Positions 22,350-32,558 of a stretch of 38,534 bases of DNA are shown here, piece after piece; the first letter of the stretch is position 1; each line of letters begins with the position of its first letter. The notes under the pieces were generated by a model. It was not told the origin of the DNA. It did not search any database and was given only the letters and a program-made list of their open reading frames with translations. Made by a program: the position numbers and the translations under genes. Origin of the DNA: DATFLS01 sp964413425 (lineage in GTDB: Bacteria > Fidelibacterota > JAANXI01); contig CAYPST010000028.1 of assembly GCA_964413425.1 (NCBI GenBank), positions 1-38,534 on the forward strand, given 5' to 3'.

Positions 22350-23603
22350 TTATATGTCACCCATTAAGCTATCCAGGAACGCATCTTCGGAAAGGTTGGT
22401 TTGAGTTAACGTATAAACATGTTTCCAGGCATCACGCGCACTGTCTGTCACTCCCAGATGGGCATACGCACTGCCGAGATTAAACCAGACATCTGTGATG
22501 GTGGAATCCCGGGCGAGAATATCTTTGTACCGGGAAATGGCTTCGACCGTGTCGCCTGTTTCTGCGACCAGGGATGCCAGATTATTCCGGAGCGCCAGAT
22601 TATTCGGTTCCAGGGAAAGAGCCACCTGTAGTACATCGCGGGTCTGTCCCAGATGTCCGATGCTATAGAACAATTCTCCCAATTCCACCCAGAGCATTAA
22701 ACTGTCAGGATTTTGCATCGCATTATATTGTAACTGGATGATTTGGGACTGGATAGTTCGGAGAGTATCGGCTCGCCGCAGATGCCTCTGACCCTGCTCG
22801 GTTTTCCCGAGTCCTATCAGTGTTCGGCCGAACTGAAAGTGGGCTTTATACTCCCAGGGACGCCGGGAAACCACCTCTTCAAGATAGGGTAATGCCTTTT
22901 CCAATTCTCCCATTTGGAACAGAATGGAACCGATGATACTTTTATAACTAATGTTCTTCGGCTCCAGCTCCAAAGCCTTTCTGGTATAAGCAAGAGCCTC
23001 TTGATACTCTGCATCCTTCCGGTATTCCTGGCCGATCAATACATACGCCGGAGCGAAGGAACTGTCTGCAGCCAGGGCCTCCCGATACGCCCAGCGGACA
23101 CTATCACTCCGTCCTAACTTTGAATAAGTAAGCCCCAGATTTAAGAAAATATCCGGCTTGTTAAACAAGTCTGTATCCGGAGTGTAACAGTCGAGCGCTC
23201 CCTGATAATAATGAACGGCCTGTCGAAATTCTTCCGCACGGTACATCAGATTTCCGAGCTGGAAGTGCGCTCCCGGGTAATCTGATTGCAATGAGAGCAC
23301 CTTGTGGAAGGATTCACGGGCCTCCTCATTTCGCTTCAGTTTATCCAAAATCAATCCCCGGATATAATAAACATCCGGCAGATCAGGATCACGCTTGCTG
23401 GCAGTATCAACCATCTTCAATGCCTGGGAGAAACGACCCCGACGAAAATATTCATGGGATTGCCGGAGTAATTCTCTGGCCGGCGAGGTTTCAATATCGG
23501 AAGCTTCTGAACCGACGTCACCTGAGCGCTGTGAATCACACTCCAAACAAATCACGACCGATATACCAACCACCAGGAATAAAATATACTTTTTACCCAT
23601 CAT
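22350..23603 (-). CDS. TPR-repeat protein, membrane-anchored or exported
   Basis: After a hydrophobic N-terminus (YILFLVVGISVVICLEC) the 417 residues are almost all tetratricopeptide repeats, about ten 34-residue units from residue 40. Examples are PDVYYIRGLILDKLKRNEEA, PGAHFQLGNLMYRAEEFRQA and FAPAYVLIGQEYRKDAEYQE. Such proteins are scaffolds that bind other proteins; none of the repeats carries an enzyme domain. A Cys near residue 22 could be lipidated, but the preceding residues (LE) are not a good lipobox, so a plain anchor is as likely. It is read away from the plus-strand GH106 gene across a 459-base spacer. A role in the outer-membrane handling of the glycan system is only inferred from position. 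Confidence 0.85.
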   Translation of the reverse strand: MMGKKYILFLVVGISVVICLECDSQRSGDVGSEASDIETSPARELLRQSHEYFRRGRFSQALKMVDTASKRDPDLPDVYYIRGLILDKLKRNEEARESFHKVLSLQSDYPGAHFQLGNLMYRAEEFRQAVHYYQGALDCYTPDTDLFNKPDIFLNLGLTYSKLGRSDSVRWAYREALAADSSFAPAYVLIGQEYRKDAEYQEALAYTRKALELEPKNISYKSIIGSILFQMGELEKALPYLEEVVSRRPWEYKAHFQFGRTLIGLGKTEQGQRHLRRADTLRTIQSQIIQLQYNAMQNPDSLMLWVELGELFYSIGHLGQTRDVLQVALSLEPNNLALRNNLASLVAETGDTVEAISRYKDILARDSTITDVWFNLGSAYAHLGVTDSARDAWKHVYTLTQTNLSEDAFLDSLMGDI

Positions 23604-23652
23604 ACTTCACTAACCGGAAACACACCTGACTACTTCACATTTCGTGTAAGTA

Positions 23653-23681
23653 ACTTTAATGATTTCCATCATGAGTTTCAA
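23653..23681 (-). promoter_or_regulatory. candidate sigma-70-type promoter of the TPR gene
   Basis: On the minus strand TTGAAA, 17 bases, then TAAAGT lies about 50 bases before the TPR start codon. Both boxes are near consensus (5 of 6 and 4 of 6). The rest of the divergent 23604-24062 spacer, which must also hold the promoter of the GH106 gene, shows no box I would trust. Confidence 0.3.
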
Positions 23682-24062
23682 TCATATTGAGTGATAATAA
23701 TACCAAGTGGCCTCCGGAGCCCCGGATGATTCATCGGTTCACACTTCTTATTGGATCAATACGTACTCTACCTCAATTAGGTTAAAGATTCCTGCATTCT
23801 GATACCCTCAAGTTAGGATAACCATCAATCTGATTATTCTATTTTATTTTATGGAGACAAATCATACATTTAGCTTTAAACTTGCTTATTAATTCTGAAC
23901 TTAAACAAGATGAACGAGGGTGAGTGGTAGTAGTGTCAGATAGTAATTTCCATCCGATTCAAACAGGTAAGAAAGTGCGCTCCGGATCTCATCACTCTGA
24001 ATGCAGATACATTTCTACAAAGTGATTAGTAAACAGGAACATTTAATAACCGGGATATTTTT

Positions 24063-26885
24063 ATGAATAATCTTCAATCCCCTTTCAATCAACTGCTGCT
24101 ATATTTTCTCCTCCTGATTACGGTATCTACAATTTTCATTGGATGCGGCGAACAACCAACAACTCCGGCCGAGTGGCCGGCGGTCACGACCACCTCAAAG
24201 CCCTGGACTCGCTGGTGGTGGCATGGCAGTGCGGTAACCAGCCAAGACCTTTCAGGTAATTTGCAGAAATATCATGATGCGGGGCTCGGGGGTGTGGAAA
24301 TCACGCCGATTTATGGCGTGAAAGGGTACGAAGACCAATTTATTGACTTTCTCTCTCCGCAATGGATGGAACTGCTGCAGCATACGGTTCATGAGGCCCG
24401 ACGATTCAATATGCAGGTAGATATGGCCACCGGAACCGGCTGGCCGTTCGGCGGACCCCATATCTCCCCGGAATATGCGGCTCCCAGATTGGTGACGGAA
24501 ACGTTTCACCTCTCAGCCGGGGAGCAAATATCCGAACCTATCCGGCACATCAGTGAACCTTTTAATCAACCTGCCCCACTCCAGGCGGTCATGGCCTATT
24601 CTGAGAATGAGGATATCAGAGACCTCACTGCAAACGTTACTGATAAAGGGTATTTGCAGTGGACGCCTTCAACCGGGGAGTGGGAGCTGATTGCTGTTTT
24701 CCAGGGATGGACCGGGCAGCAGGTGAAGCGAGCTGCGCCCGGTGGTGAAGGCAATGTCCTCGATCACTATTCTGTCGACGCCTTACATCACTATTTATCG
24801 CGATTCGATTCGGCGTTTCGTTCCTATGAGGAGAACTTGATTCGTGCCTATTTCAATGATTCATTTGAGGTGTACGGTTCAAACTGGACCGGTGATATCT
24901 TCACCGAATTCAGAACACGACGCGGCTATGACCTGCGTAATCATTTGCCCCCACTGTTGGGACGAGGACCGAACGAGATTGCCAGTCGGGTAAAATCGGA
25001 CTACCACGAAACCATATTCGAGCTACTCCTAAAAGAATTTACCGTTCCCTGGCGGGACTGGGCTCACCAGAACGGAAGTATCGTTCGAAACCAGGCACAC
25101 GGTTCGCCGGGAAATTTGCTGGATCTGTATGGTGCCGTTGATATCCCGGAAACAGAAACAATTTTTCCTGTGCAGTATAACATCCCCGGCTATCATACCC
25201 ATCCGGACTTCGTGGACGTTCCCGAACAGCCCCATCCCCTTATTATGAAATTCGCCTCGTCCGCTGCTCATGTCACCGGGAAACAATTGGTTTCGTCCGA
25301 AACCGCCACCTGGCTGGATGAGCATTTCAAGGTGGCGCTGTCCCAGGTGAAACCGGAAGTCGATGAGCTGTATACGGCGGGGATTAATCACATCATCTAC
25401 CATGGGACGGCATATTCGCCACTTGAAGAAACCTGGCCCGGCTGGCTTTTTTACGCCTCCACGCACTTCGGGCCCACCAATACCTGGTGGGAGGATTTTA
25501 AGGCATTGAACGACTATATTGCGCACACTCAGGCATTTCTCCAGCAGGGGGCTCCCGCTAACGATATCCTGATGTATTTTCCCATTTACGATGCCTGGCA
25601 TCAGGCCGAGGAAGATTTCTTACGCTTTTCGGTGCATAATTATCCGGACTGGTTCGCCGGAACCCCGATTCATCAGGCAGCCCAATATCTCTGGGATCAA
25701 GGTTACACATTCGATTATATCTCTGACAGGCAACTTCGAGATGTGGCCTTCACCGGGAACGAACTTGCCACAGGTGGTGCCGGGTATCAAACTCTCCTGC
25801 TGCCGGCGAGCGAACATATGCCCATCGGTACCCTCCGGGAAATCATCCGGCTGGCTGATGCCGGAGCCACTGTACTCGTACATCAGCACCTGCCCAGTAC
25901 GGTGCCCGGTCTGGGTGATCTGCAGCAGCGGGAAGGAGCGCTGCATCGTTTACTGGATTCCCTGCAATTTCGTCCATCAGACCAGGCGGGACTCTCAGTG
26001 GCTGAAGTCGGGAATGGATCCGTGGTTGTCGGAAATGACCTGAGTCAGCTGCTCCGGGTTACCAGCGCTGCTCGCGAACCTCTGGTGGATCACAACCTAA
26101 AATTCATCCGGCTCTCCCATCCTGATGGGATGGTGTATTTCGTTACCAACCTGGAAAGTCAGGCGGTCGATGCCTGGATTCCGCTGGGCACCGAGGCTCA
26201 ATCCGCACTGATATTCGATCCGCTTCGCATGCGGCGGGGACTTGCGGATATCCGTCAGCAGGGAAACAACGGAACCGCTGTCCGGTTACAAATTCGTCCG
26301 GGCGAGTCGAGGATCCTGAAAACTTTTCGCGAGGGAAATATCACGGGGCCGCAATGGCCGTATCTCGGTGATCGGATCGCCTCCAGAGAAATTACCGGGA
26401 GATGGGAACTGGAATTTGTAAAGGGTGGCCCTGCCCTTCCTGAGCCGGCTACTATATCAGAATTAACTTCCTGGACCGAGCTCCCTGGAGATGCGGTAAA
26501 AAATTTCGCCGGGACAGCGCGATACTCCATCACATTTTCCGGGCCGGATGTCGAAGCAGAAGAATGGGTGCTCGATCTGGGCGAAGTTGCCGAAAGCGCC
26601 CGGGTCACTTTAAATGGCCGGGAACTCGGTCCTGTTTTCTCTCATCCGTTCAGAATCAGAATTGGTGATGCCATCCAATCCGGAGAGAATACGTTAACCC
26701 TGGAAGTCACCAACCTGATGGCAAACCGGATCGCATACATGGATCACCAGGACATTACCTGGAAAAAATTCTATGAAATAAATTTCGTCAACATTCACTA
26801 CGAGCCGTTTGATGCCTCACAGTGGACTCCCATGGAATCCGGTCTGCTTGGTCCGGTACGATTGATTGCTTATGGCAGTAGATAA
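24063..26885 (+). CDS. lipoprotein alpha-L-rhamnosidase, GH106
   Basis: This is the only large plus-strand gene. The 940-residue protein has a lipoprotein leader ending FIGCGEQ. It then has the GH106 opening KPWTRWWWHGSAVTSQDLSG, AGLGGVEITPIYGVKGYED, MQVDMATGTGWPFGGPHIS and a barrel with IRAYFNDSFEVYGSNWTGD and LVSSETATWLDEHFKVALSQ. The Glu residues of NDSFE and SSET are candidates for the catalytic pair, by inference only. The C-terminal beta-sandwich ends ARVTLNGRELGPVFSHPFRI and SGLLGPVRLIAY. GH106 enzymes remove alpha-L-rhamnose from pectic or other complex glycans and usually act with several other exo-enzymes. The length is normal for the family. It runs toward the minus-strand GH78 genes and is divergent from the TPR gene, so it is probably controlled separately. 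Confidence 0.92.
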   Translation: MNNLQSPFNQLLLYFLLLITVSTIFIGCGEQPTTPAEWPAVTTTSKPWTRWWWHGSAVTSQDLSGNLQKYHDAGLGGVEITPIYGVKGYEDQFIDFLSPQWMELLQHTVHEARRFNMQVDMATGTGWPFGGPHISPEYAAPRLVTETFHLSAGEQISEPIRHISEPFNQPAPLQAVMAYSENEDIRDLTANVTDKGYLQWTPSTGEWELIAVFQGWTGQQVKRAAPGGEGNVLDHYSVDALHHYLSRFDSAFRSYEENLIRAYFNDSFEVYGSNWTGDIFTEFRTRRGYDLRNHLPPLLGRGPNEIASRVKSDYHETIFELLLKEFTVPWRDWAHQNGSIVRNQAHGSPGNLLDLYGAVDIPETETIFPVQYNIPGYHTHPDFVDVPEQPHPLIMKFASSAAHVTGKQLVSSETATWLDEHFKVALSQVKPEVDELYTAGINHIIYHGTAYSPLEETWPGWLFYASTHFGPTNTWWEDFKALNDYIAHTQAFLQQGAPANDILMYFPIYDAWHQAEEDFLRFSVHNYPDWFAGTPIHQAAQYLWDQGYTFDYISDRQLRDVAFTGNELATGGAGYQTLLLPASEHMPIGTLREIIRLADAGATVLVHQHLPSTVPGLGDLQQREGALHRLLDSLQFRPSDQAGLSVAEVGNGSVVVGNDLSQLLRVTSAAREPLVDHNLKFIRLSHPDGMVYFVTNLESQAVDAWIPLGTEAQSALIFDPLRMRRGLADIRQQGNNGTAVRLQIRPGESRILKTFREGNITGPQWPYLGDRIASREITGRWELEFVKGGPALPEPATISELTSWTELPGDAVKNFAGTARYSITFSGPDVEAEEWVLDLGEVAESARVTLNGRELGPVFSHPFRIRIGDAIQSGENTLTLEVTNLMANRIAYMDHQDITWKKFYEINFVNIHYEPFDASQWTPMESGLLGPVRLIAYGSR

Positions 26886-26892
26886 ATACAAA

Positions 26893-26921
26893 CGCGAACT
26901 CTATGATATGAGAGTCTCGCG
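26893..26921 (+). terminator. hairpin after the GH106 gene
   Basis: CGCGAACTCT pairs with AGAGTCTCGCG (one bulged C), an about 10-base stem just 8 bases past the GH106 stop. No T-run follows, so it may be a weak or factor-assisted end, or serve both converging transcripts. Confidence 0.4.
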
Positions 26922-27024
26922 AACCGGCTTATAAAGGGGCAAGAGAGCAATTTGTTACCATTGATATGTCTGTCTTATGAATGTGGTGCCGGCCGATATT
27001 CCTGGAACAAGTGTGACCAAGGGT

Positions 27025-29844
27025 TTATTCATTCGTTTTCGGATAGGCTGCTGCGAAGGAATAGGTCCCTGATCCGACAGTAAATTCTACATACCCTTCC
27101 TCCGGCTTCGCTCCCATAATCCCGGAGGAGCGCCGGAAATATTGGCCGCCATCCCAGATCACGTTGCCGCTCTCAGTAATCACTCCCTGCCCGGGATCTT
27201 TCATTGGAATGGATACAACACCTCCCGTGTTTGCCGGAAGACTGGTCCATAATCGAAAATAGGCCGCCGCCTTTATCCAGGCGGCGCTCACTTCTCCGTG
27301 CATAGTGTTGAGTGCCGCGCTGACCTGTTTCAAATCCTGCGGCGGATAGGGTTTGATACTTATTTGTTTATATCCGGGCTCCAGAGGTCTGATACCCGCC
27401 AGATATTTATAGAACCAGGCCACCACGGATCCGAACATCTGATGATTGTGGGAGTAGGCGCCGTTCCACTGTTCCCAGAGAGTGGTTGCTCCGTTTTTAA
27501 TCCAATACCCATAACCCGGATAGGTCATTTGAGTAGCGGCCTCATGGGCGATGTCTGCATATCCACCCTCAGTCAGAACATCGAACAGAAACTTTGTTCC
27601 GCTGATACCGGTATCGAGATGCCCGTTTCGTTCTTCAATATCGCTGACAATATTCCCGACCACCGCCGGCTCTCTGTTCTCCGGCACCAGATTCTCAGCC
27701 ATGGCAAACACATTAAAGGGCTGCCGGCCGTCCCCATACTGGTTTGTCTCCGTATGCAAAAACCGATCGTTAAAAGCGGTTTGAATATTGTCCGCCAGCT
27801 GCTCATACCGGACTGCATCAGCGTCTTCTCCCAGTATTCGAGCCACCTGCGCAAGCAGCCGGACATTCCTGTGATACACAAACGTATTGGTAAGCATTCG
27901 CATCTCAGTCCCGGTCCAGCGATCCTGCTGTCCGATTCCCCGTCCCGGCGGCACCCAGTCTCCCAGAAAATCATAGATATTATCGTTGACCGGATAGGGA
28001 TAAAGAATGTTTCCCTTCGCCCTGCTTTCAAGAAAATTCACCCAGCGTTTCATCACGTCATAATATTCAGCAAGTATCCGCTCATTGCCATAATAGGTAT
28101 AGAAATCCCAGGGAATAAAGATGCAGGCACTCCCCCAACCCGGTCCGCCTCCTGCCCGCACTTCCGGGGCAGTTCGGGGAACATAGCCCGTTCCCGGATG
28201 CTGGGCATCTTTGATGTCATTCAGCCATTTCTCATAAAATTGGGTCATGTCAAACATGTGAATGGACGCCTCGGCGATGACCTGTCCGTCGCCGGTATAT
28301 CCTAACTTCTCTCGTTGCGGGCAATCAGTGGGGACGCTGTGTGTGTTCCCGGCAATCGCCCAGTAGGTGAGCTCATGAATTGTGTTCAACAGGTTATCGG
28401 ACGAAGCGAAGGTGCCGTTTCGCTCCAGTCCGGAATGGACAACCCGTCCTGTGACATCGAGAGTATCAATTCCATCAGGATTATCTATGGCTATCTCTAC
28501 ATACCGAAATCCCTTATAAAAAAAGTGGGATTCATAGACTTCTGCTTCATCACCTTTCAGTGTATATCGCGCATACACTTTCGCATGATAGGAGTGCTTC
28601 GTACTCAGACTATCCCCGGATTCCAGCGGCTTGGGAAACTGCTGATTATTGAGCGTCTCCGCAGTCCGGATAGTAACCACCGTCCCCCGATCCCCCTGGA
28701 CCCGGAAGCGAACCCAGCCCAGAATATTCTGCCCCAGGTCGAAAAGATGTACTCCCGCAGAGGGATTGGTTCGGGAAATCGGATCAATGGTCTGTATTAG
28801 TTCTATGGCCGGCAGCAATTGAGAATCCATGGGCACCCATTCTTTTATCACATTAACCTGCTGCCAGGAGGAATCATCGAAATCCGTGTGCTTCCACCCC
28901 TCCTGCTCCAGCCGGGCGTCATAATCTTCGCCACCATAAAAGTGGTTATAGGTAATCGGCCCGGAATGGGACTTCCAGGACTCGTCAGTGCTAATTTGTT
29001 GCTTCGAACCATCAGAGTATTCGACCACTAATAGCATAATCCCTTTTTTTGGCGGACCGGGATTTCTCAGTGCTGCCATATATCGATCCTGCCCTGATTC
29101 GGACCCGGTCATCGTATAGTAGGCATTGCCAAGCATGATACCGACCGCATTGTTCCCCTTTTGCAGATGGCCACTCACCTCATAGGTAGCATATAATACC
29201 CGCTTATCATATTCCGTCCAGCCGGGATCGAGTACATGATCGCCGACCTTCTCTCCGTTCAGGTACAACTCGTAATACCCCAAACCCGAAATAAAGGCAT
29301 AGGCCTTCTCGACCGGCTTCCCGAGGATGAATTCTTTCCGGAGCAGGGGCGAGGAGATGTCGGGATCATGCGGAGTAATCCAGCGCGCCGCCCAATCCTT
29401 TCGTTGAAGCATCCCGGTATGGAATGTGGCAACATCACTCCATTCACTGGCATTGTCCTCTCCATCCCAGACCCGAACCTTCCAGTAATAGGTAGAGTTA
29501 CTTTGCAGGGCTTTCCCCGGATAAGAGATGTAGACTGAAGCATCGCTATCCACTTTTCCCGAATTCCAGAGATCGGCCCGTTGTTCCGTCAGCCGGTCCT
29601 TGCGGCTGGCTACCAAAATCTGGTAAGAACCCTGGCGAAGTCCCCGCTCGCTACCCGACAATTCCCAGGAAAACTGAGGATGCATCCTGTCTATGCCAAG
29701 GGGATTCGTGAGATATTCACAACGTAAGTCAGCTGGCGCTATCCCGGCAGATACAATAACTGGAGATACTATCAGTACCACAAGTAAAATTTGAATTGAA
29801 AAAACGCTGCGTAATAGATGTTCGGAAGTCAAAGGAGTTTTCAT
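27025..29844 (-). CDS. secreted alpha-L-rhamnosidase, GH78
   Basis: The 939 residues follow the full GH78 plan: signal peptide (IQILLVVLIVSPVIVSAGIA), fibronectin-like domain (about 35-150), N domain with YELYLNGEKVGDHVLDPGWT, beta domain, catalytic barrel and C domain. The motif DCPQREKLGYTGDG starts at Asp507 with acid Glu512, and TTLWEQW gives base Glu791. The stretch GQVIAEASIHMFDMTQFYEKW is almost the same as in the 35403-38210 protein, marking these two as the closest pair among the long paralogues. It is the last gene of the four-GH78 run and is separated from the gene before it by 170 bases. GAGGA supports the ATG. Export without a clear lipobox suggests a periplasmic or secreted enzyme. 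Confidence 0.93.
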   Translation of the reverse strand: MKTPLTSEHLLRSVFSIQILLVVLIVSPVIVSAGIAPADLRCEYLTNPLGIDRMHPQFSWELSGSERGLRQGSYQILVASRKDRLTEQRADLWNSGKVDSDASVYISYPGKALQSNSTYYWKVRVWDGEDNASEWSDVATFHTGMLQRKDWAARWITPHDPDISSPLLRKEFILGKPVEKAYAFISGLGYYELYLNGEKVGDHVLDPGWTEYDKRVLYATYEVSGHLQKGNNAVGIMLGNAYYTMTGSESGQDRYMAALRNPGPPKKGIMLLVVEYSDGSKQQISTDESWKSHSGPITYNHFYGGEDYDARLEQEGWKHTDFDDSSWQQVNVIKEWVPMDSQLLPAIELIQTIDPISRTNPSAGVHLFDLGQNILGWVRFRVQGDRGTVVTIRTAETLNNQQFPKPLESGDSLSTKHSYHAKVYARYTLKGDEAEVYESHFFYKGFRYVEIAIDNPDGIDTLDVTGRVVHSGLERNGTFASSDNLLNTIHELTYWAIAGNTHSVPTDCPQREKLGYTGDGQVIAEASIHMFDMTQFYEKWLNDIKDAQHPGTGYVPRTAPEVRAGGGPGWGSACIFIPWDFYTYYGNERILAEYYDVMKRWVNFLESRAKGNILYPYPVNDNIYDFLGDWVPPGRGIGQQDRWTGTEMRMLTNTFVYHRNVRLLAQVARILGEDADAVRYEQLADNIQTAFNDRFLHTETNQYGDGRQPFNVFAMAENLVPENREPAVVGNIVSDIEERNGHLDTGISGTKFLFDVLTEGGYADIAHEAATQMTYPGYGYWIKNGATTLWEQWNGAYSHNHQMFGSVVAWFYKYLAGIRPLEPGYKQISIKPYPPQDLKQVSAALNTMHGEVSAAWIKAAAYFRLWTSLPANTGGVVSIPMKDPGQGVITESGNVIWDGGQYFRRSSGIMGAKPEEGYVEFTVGSGTYSFAAAYPKTNE

Positions 29845-30014
29845 AAAATATCCTCTGAGAATTAAATATTTACGGATACTTCTCCGCCAATAGATTTGTA
29901 TGAATATTCCCCCTATGCCAATGAATTATTTACATCCTTCTTTGATCCAGTCAGGGGTTAGAACGGACGTTCTGCTTTATCTATTTCGTATTGAAGGGAC
30001 ATTTCCAACTTCAT

Positions 30015-32498
30015 TCACCGGATTCGGCCGGAATACTCTCCCGGAGTCAGAGGAAAGGTTATATAATTATCCCCAAGTTCCACTTCCTCCCGTGAATCTT
30101 CTGGTGAGATAAATGTTTGTCCATTGATACTGAGCGTAGGTGATTCAGAAATTCTGGGAATTTTCACACGACCATCAATGCCGTCCGGAATAACTACACG
30201 AAATTCAAGTGCATTATCTCTTCGTTCCCAGGCCACCGGAACCAGACCATACTCCGTCACCACTCTTCCTCTAACCCAGTCCAGATCCGCGAGATGGGGT
30301 TCGATGACAAGATGGAGTTCGTCCTGCGCGGGTACGGTCCGGACGCCCAGAACAAATGCACTTAAGAAGTATGCCGGGGCTGCACCCGCATTATGAAGAT
30401 AGGAACCGCCGTCAAAATCTTCGCTGACGGTGCCTGTTTCATAGCGGGTCATATGTTTCCATTTTTGCCGTATGATTGACAAAGCATTCTTATCCACACC
30501 CGGATTATCCATGTCATATAATACATCTAGATAGAATTTATACGTGTAGGGGAACGGAGCCTCGGCTGGAAATTGCTTTTGTGCATACTTGAGAGTAGAA
30601 GCCTTCCGTCCGGAAGGCACCATATCATAATACAGCACCAGGACTGCGGCATGTCCCGTAGGAGGGGTCGGATTTCCGTCGGTTACAGAACCAAAGTAAC
30701 TTCTGGTTTCTTCGTCCCAGAGATACGTATTATAACTTGTATACAGTGCATCAGCTGCATCAGCGAACCGGTGAGATTGGCTGGTGTCATTTACAATAGT
30801 TCCCAGCTCGGCGGCATCCTGTAGTGCTTTGTGGATAAATGCATTAATCGAGGCACCTTCACAAAGCTGGTAAATCAGGGGATTATGAAAGAAGATAAAC
30901 TCCTGGGCTTTTACCAGTCCGCGCTCAGTGCGGCGTTCCAGAAAATAGTTCATTAATTTCATCACGTGGGGCCACATCTCCTGCACAAAGTCACCGTCTC
31001 CGGTTCGCCGGTAATATTCCAGAATACCTTCCACCCAGAGGCAGGAATAATCGTCGATGACTCCATGTCGATTTTCCGGCGGGTATTCCGAGGGACGCAT
31101 CGGCTGAACACGCCCGTCAGGCAATTGACTCAATGCCACATGACGCAGCATATTGCGCAATAGCCGGCTGTCGTTATCCCGGTATTCCCCGGGAGCATCA
31201 CCTGGTCCAGCCTGAGTCACCCTGGTGACAGGATATTCGATCACCACCGCATCTCCCAGCCATTGGGCGCGCTCCCGGTCGGCGCAGTCCACATACGCAT
31301 CTTCACTGCAAAGTTCGACGGTATTGACGCTGTATGCCCAGATCCGGTTCAACGTTGAATCACTGGAGGTAAAAGATCCCAGGCGAACAAACGGATACCT
31401 GCGATCCACCACCCGGAGATCATGAATCAAGATGCTGCCGGAAGTAACATCCAGAATCAGGTATTTGAATCCGAAGGTATCCGTTGTCATATACGTTTGC
31501 CGACCGGCCCGGGCGATATAGGTATTCTGCACATGCTCCGCGAGCGCCGAAGATGGTTCACGACCGGTATCAAAAAACCGGGCGGCAAAATCCATCTTCA
31601 AGGTGCTGCCCTCGGTTGCACTCAGATCCAAAACGGGGTAACCCTGCACCGGCCTTCCGACATCGATAATGAGCTGACCTCCCCGGGACACTTCATATGG
31701 TAGTCGATTTTTGAATGGCCGGATATCATTTATCGTGTCTCCATCGCTGATTTCCCGGACGATGCTCTCCGGCACAAGCACCTGTTCCCTGAGCAGCGGT
31801 ATGGCGCGTGGATGCAGCCTGCCCCACTTCGTACCGTCAATCTGCACCGCAGGCTGCCACTCCGAATCGTCAAATTGCACCTGCGTCCAATCTCCCGGAT
31901 CCCGCCGGGCATCAATGCTGTCCGGTATTGATGAATAGGTCCCGGCACTTGGCAGGAAACGGGTATGACTGCTGCACTTCCAATCACCATCAGTGGTAAT
32001 CCTGCGAGCTCTCCCGTCAGCATTTTCCAGTGTAAGCACCGCAGTCAACCCGGGGTCATGTTCCATCATTCGTGCGCATTGTAAATACCATTCATTGAAA
32101 TTATCAATGGGATAATTATGCACCAGCACCACTACCGCGTTGTCTCCGGGTTGCAGATATTCATCCACTTTCAGGATATCGTATTCCGGGCGGCTGGGAT
32201 CAAACCGGCACGGGCCGCGTTCAACATACGTTCCATTGATCCACAGCATATAGCGGGTATCAGCGAATATTTTGAGTTGTGCTGAATTCGGCAGGGAATC
32301 CAACGAGAAATTCCTCCGGAAAGCCACATACGCCTGCTGCTCCGGTGGAATCTCCGACGCCCATATCATTGAGGACTGAAGGACTTGAGCATCCTGATCC
32401 GATTCAACTGCATACTGCGCTTCGCTTTCCCGCACAGATAGGGCACTTCCGATCATCAGGAAACAGACCAGCACAATAAAATGCTCTCGGGTAATCAT
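30015..32498 (-). CDS. GH78-like alpha-L-rhamnosidase, divergent
   Basis: This 827-residue protein has a signal peptide (HFIVLVCFLMIGSALSVRES). Its N domain has YMLWINGTYVERGPCRFDPS and NAVVVLVHNYPIDNFNEWYL, and a middle beta region with GGQLIIDVGRPVQGYPVLDL leads into a helical barrel. The acid motif is VDCADRERAQWLGDA from Asp404, so Glu409 is the likely acid and Asp416 a ligand. TGTVSEDFDGGSY offers Glu693 as a base candidate. It lacks the fibronectin-like domain and keeps the DRER form seen in the 6184-8562 protein, so it is nearer to that one than to its immediate neighbours. It lies 60 bases after the 32559 gene and is probably cotranscribed. The start has only a weak ribosome site. Confidence 0.82.
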   Translation of the reverse strand: MITREHFIVLVCFLMIGSALSVRESEAQYAVESDQDAQVLQSSMIWASEIPPEQQAYVAFRRNFSLDSLPNSAQLKIFADTRYMLWINGTYVERGPCRFDPSRPEYDILKVDEYLQPGDNAVVVLVHNYPIDNFNEWYLQCARMMEHDPGLTAVLTLENADGRARRITTDGDWKCSSHTRFLPSAGTYSSIPDSIDARRDPGDWTQVQFDDSEWQPAVQIDGTKWGRLHPRAIPLLREQVLVPESIVREISDGDTINDIRPFKNRLPYEVSRGGQLIIDVGRPVQGYPVLDLSATEGSTLKMDFAARFFDTGREPSSALAEHVQNTYIARAGRQTYMTTDTFGFKYLILDVTSGSILIHDLRVVDRRYPFVRLGSFTSSDSTLNRIWAYSVNTVELCSEDAYVDCADRERAQWLGDAVVIEYPVTRVTQAGPGDAPGEYRDNDSRLLRNMLRHVALSQLPDGRVQPMRPSEYPPENRHGVIDDYSCLWVEGILEYYRRTGDGDFVQEMWPHVMKLMNYFLERRTERGLVKAQEFIFFHNPLIYQLCEGASINAFIHKALQDAAELGTIVNDTSQSHRFADAADALYTSYNTYLWDEETRSYFGSVTDGNPTPPTGHAAVLVLYYDMVPSGRKASTLKYAQKQFPAEAPFPYTYKFYLDVLYDMDNPGVDKNALSIIRQKWKHMTRYETGTVSEDFDGGSYLHNAGAAPAYFLSAFVLGVRTVPAQDELHLVIEPHLADLDWVRGRVVTEYGLVPVAWERRDNALEFRVVIPDGIDGRVKIPRISESPTLSINGQTFISPEDSREEVELGDNYITFPLTPGEYSGRIR

Positions 32499-32558
32499 GG
32501 GCCGTTTGTGAAACCCCTTTCCGGAACTCCTTTACTCTGGTTCAATACCTGAGTATCG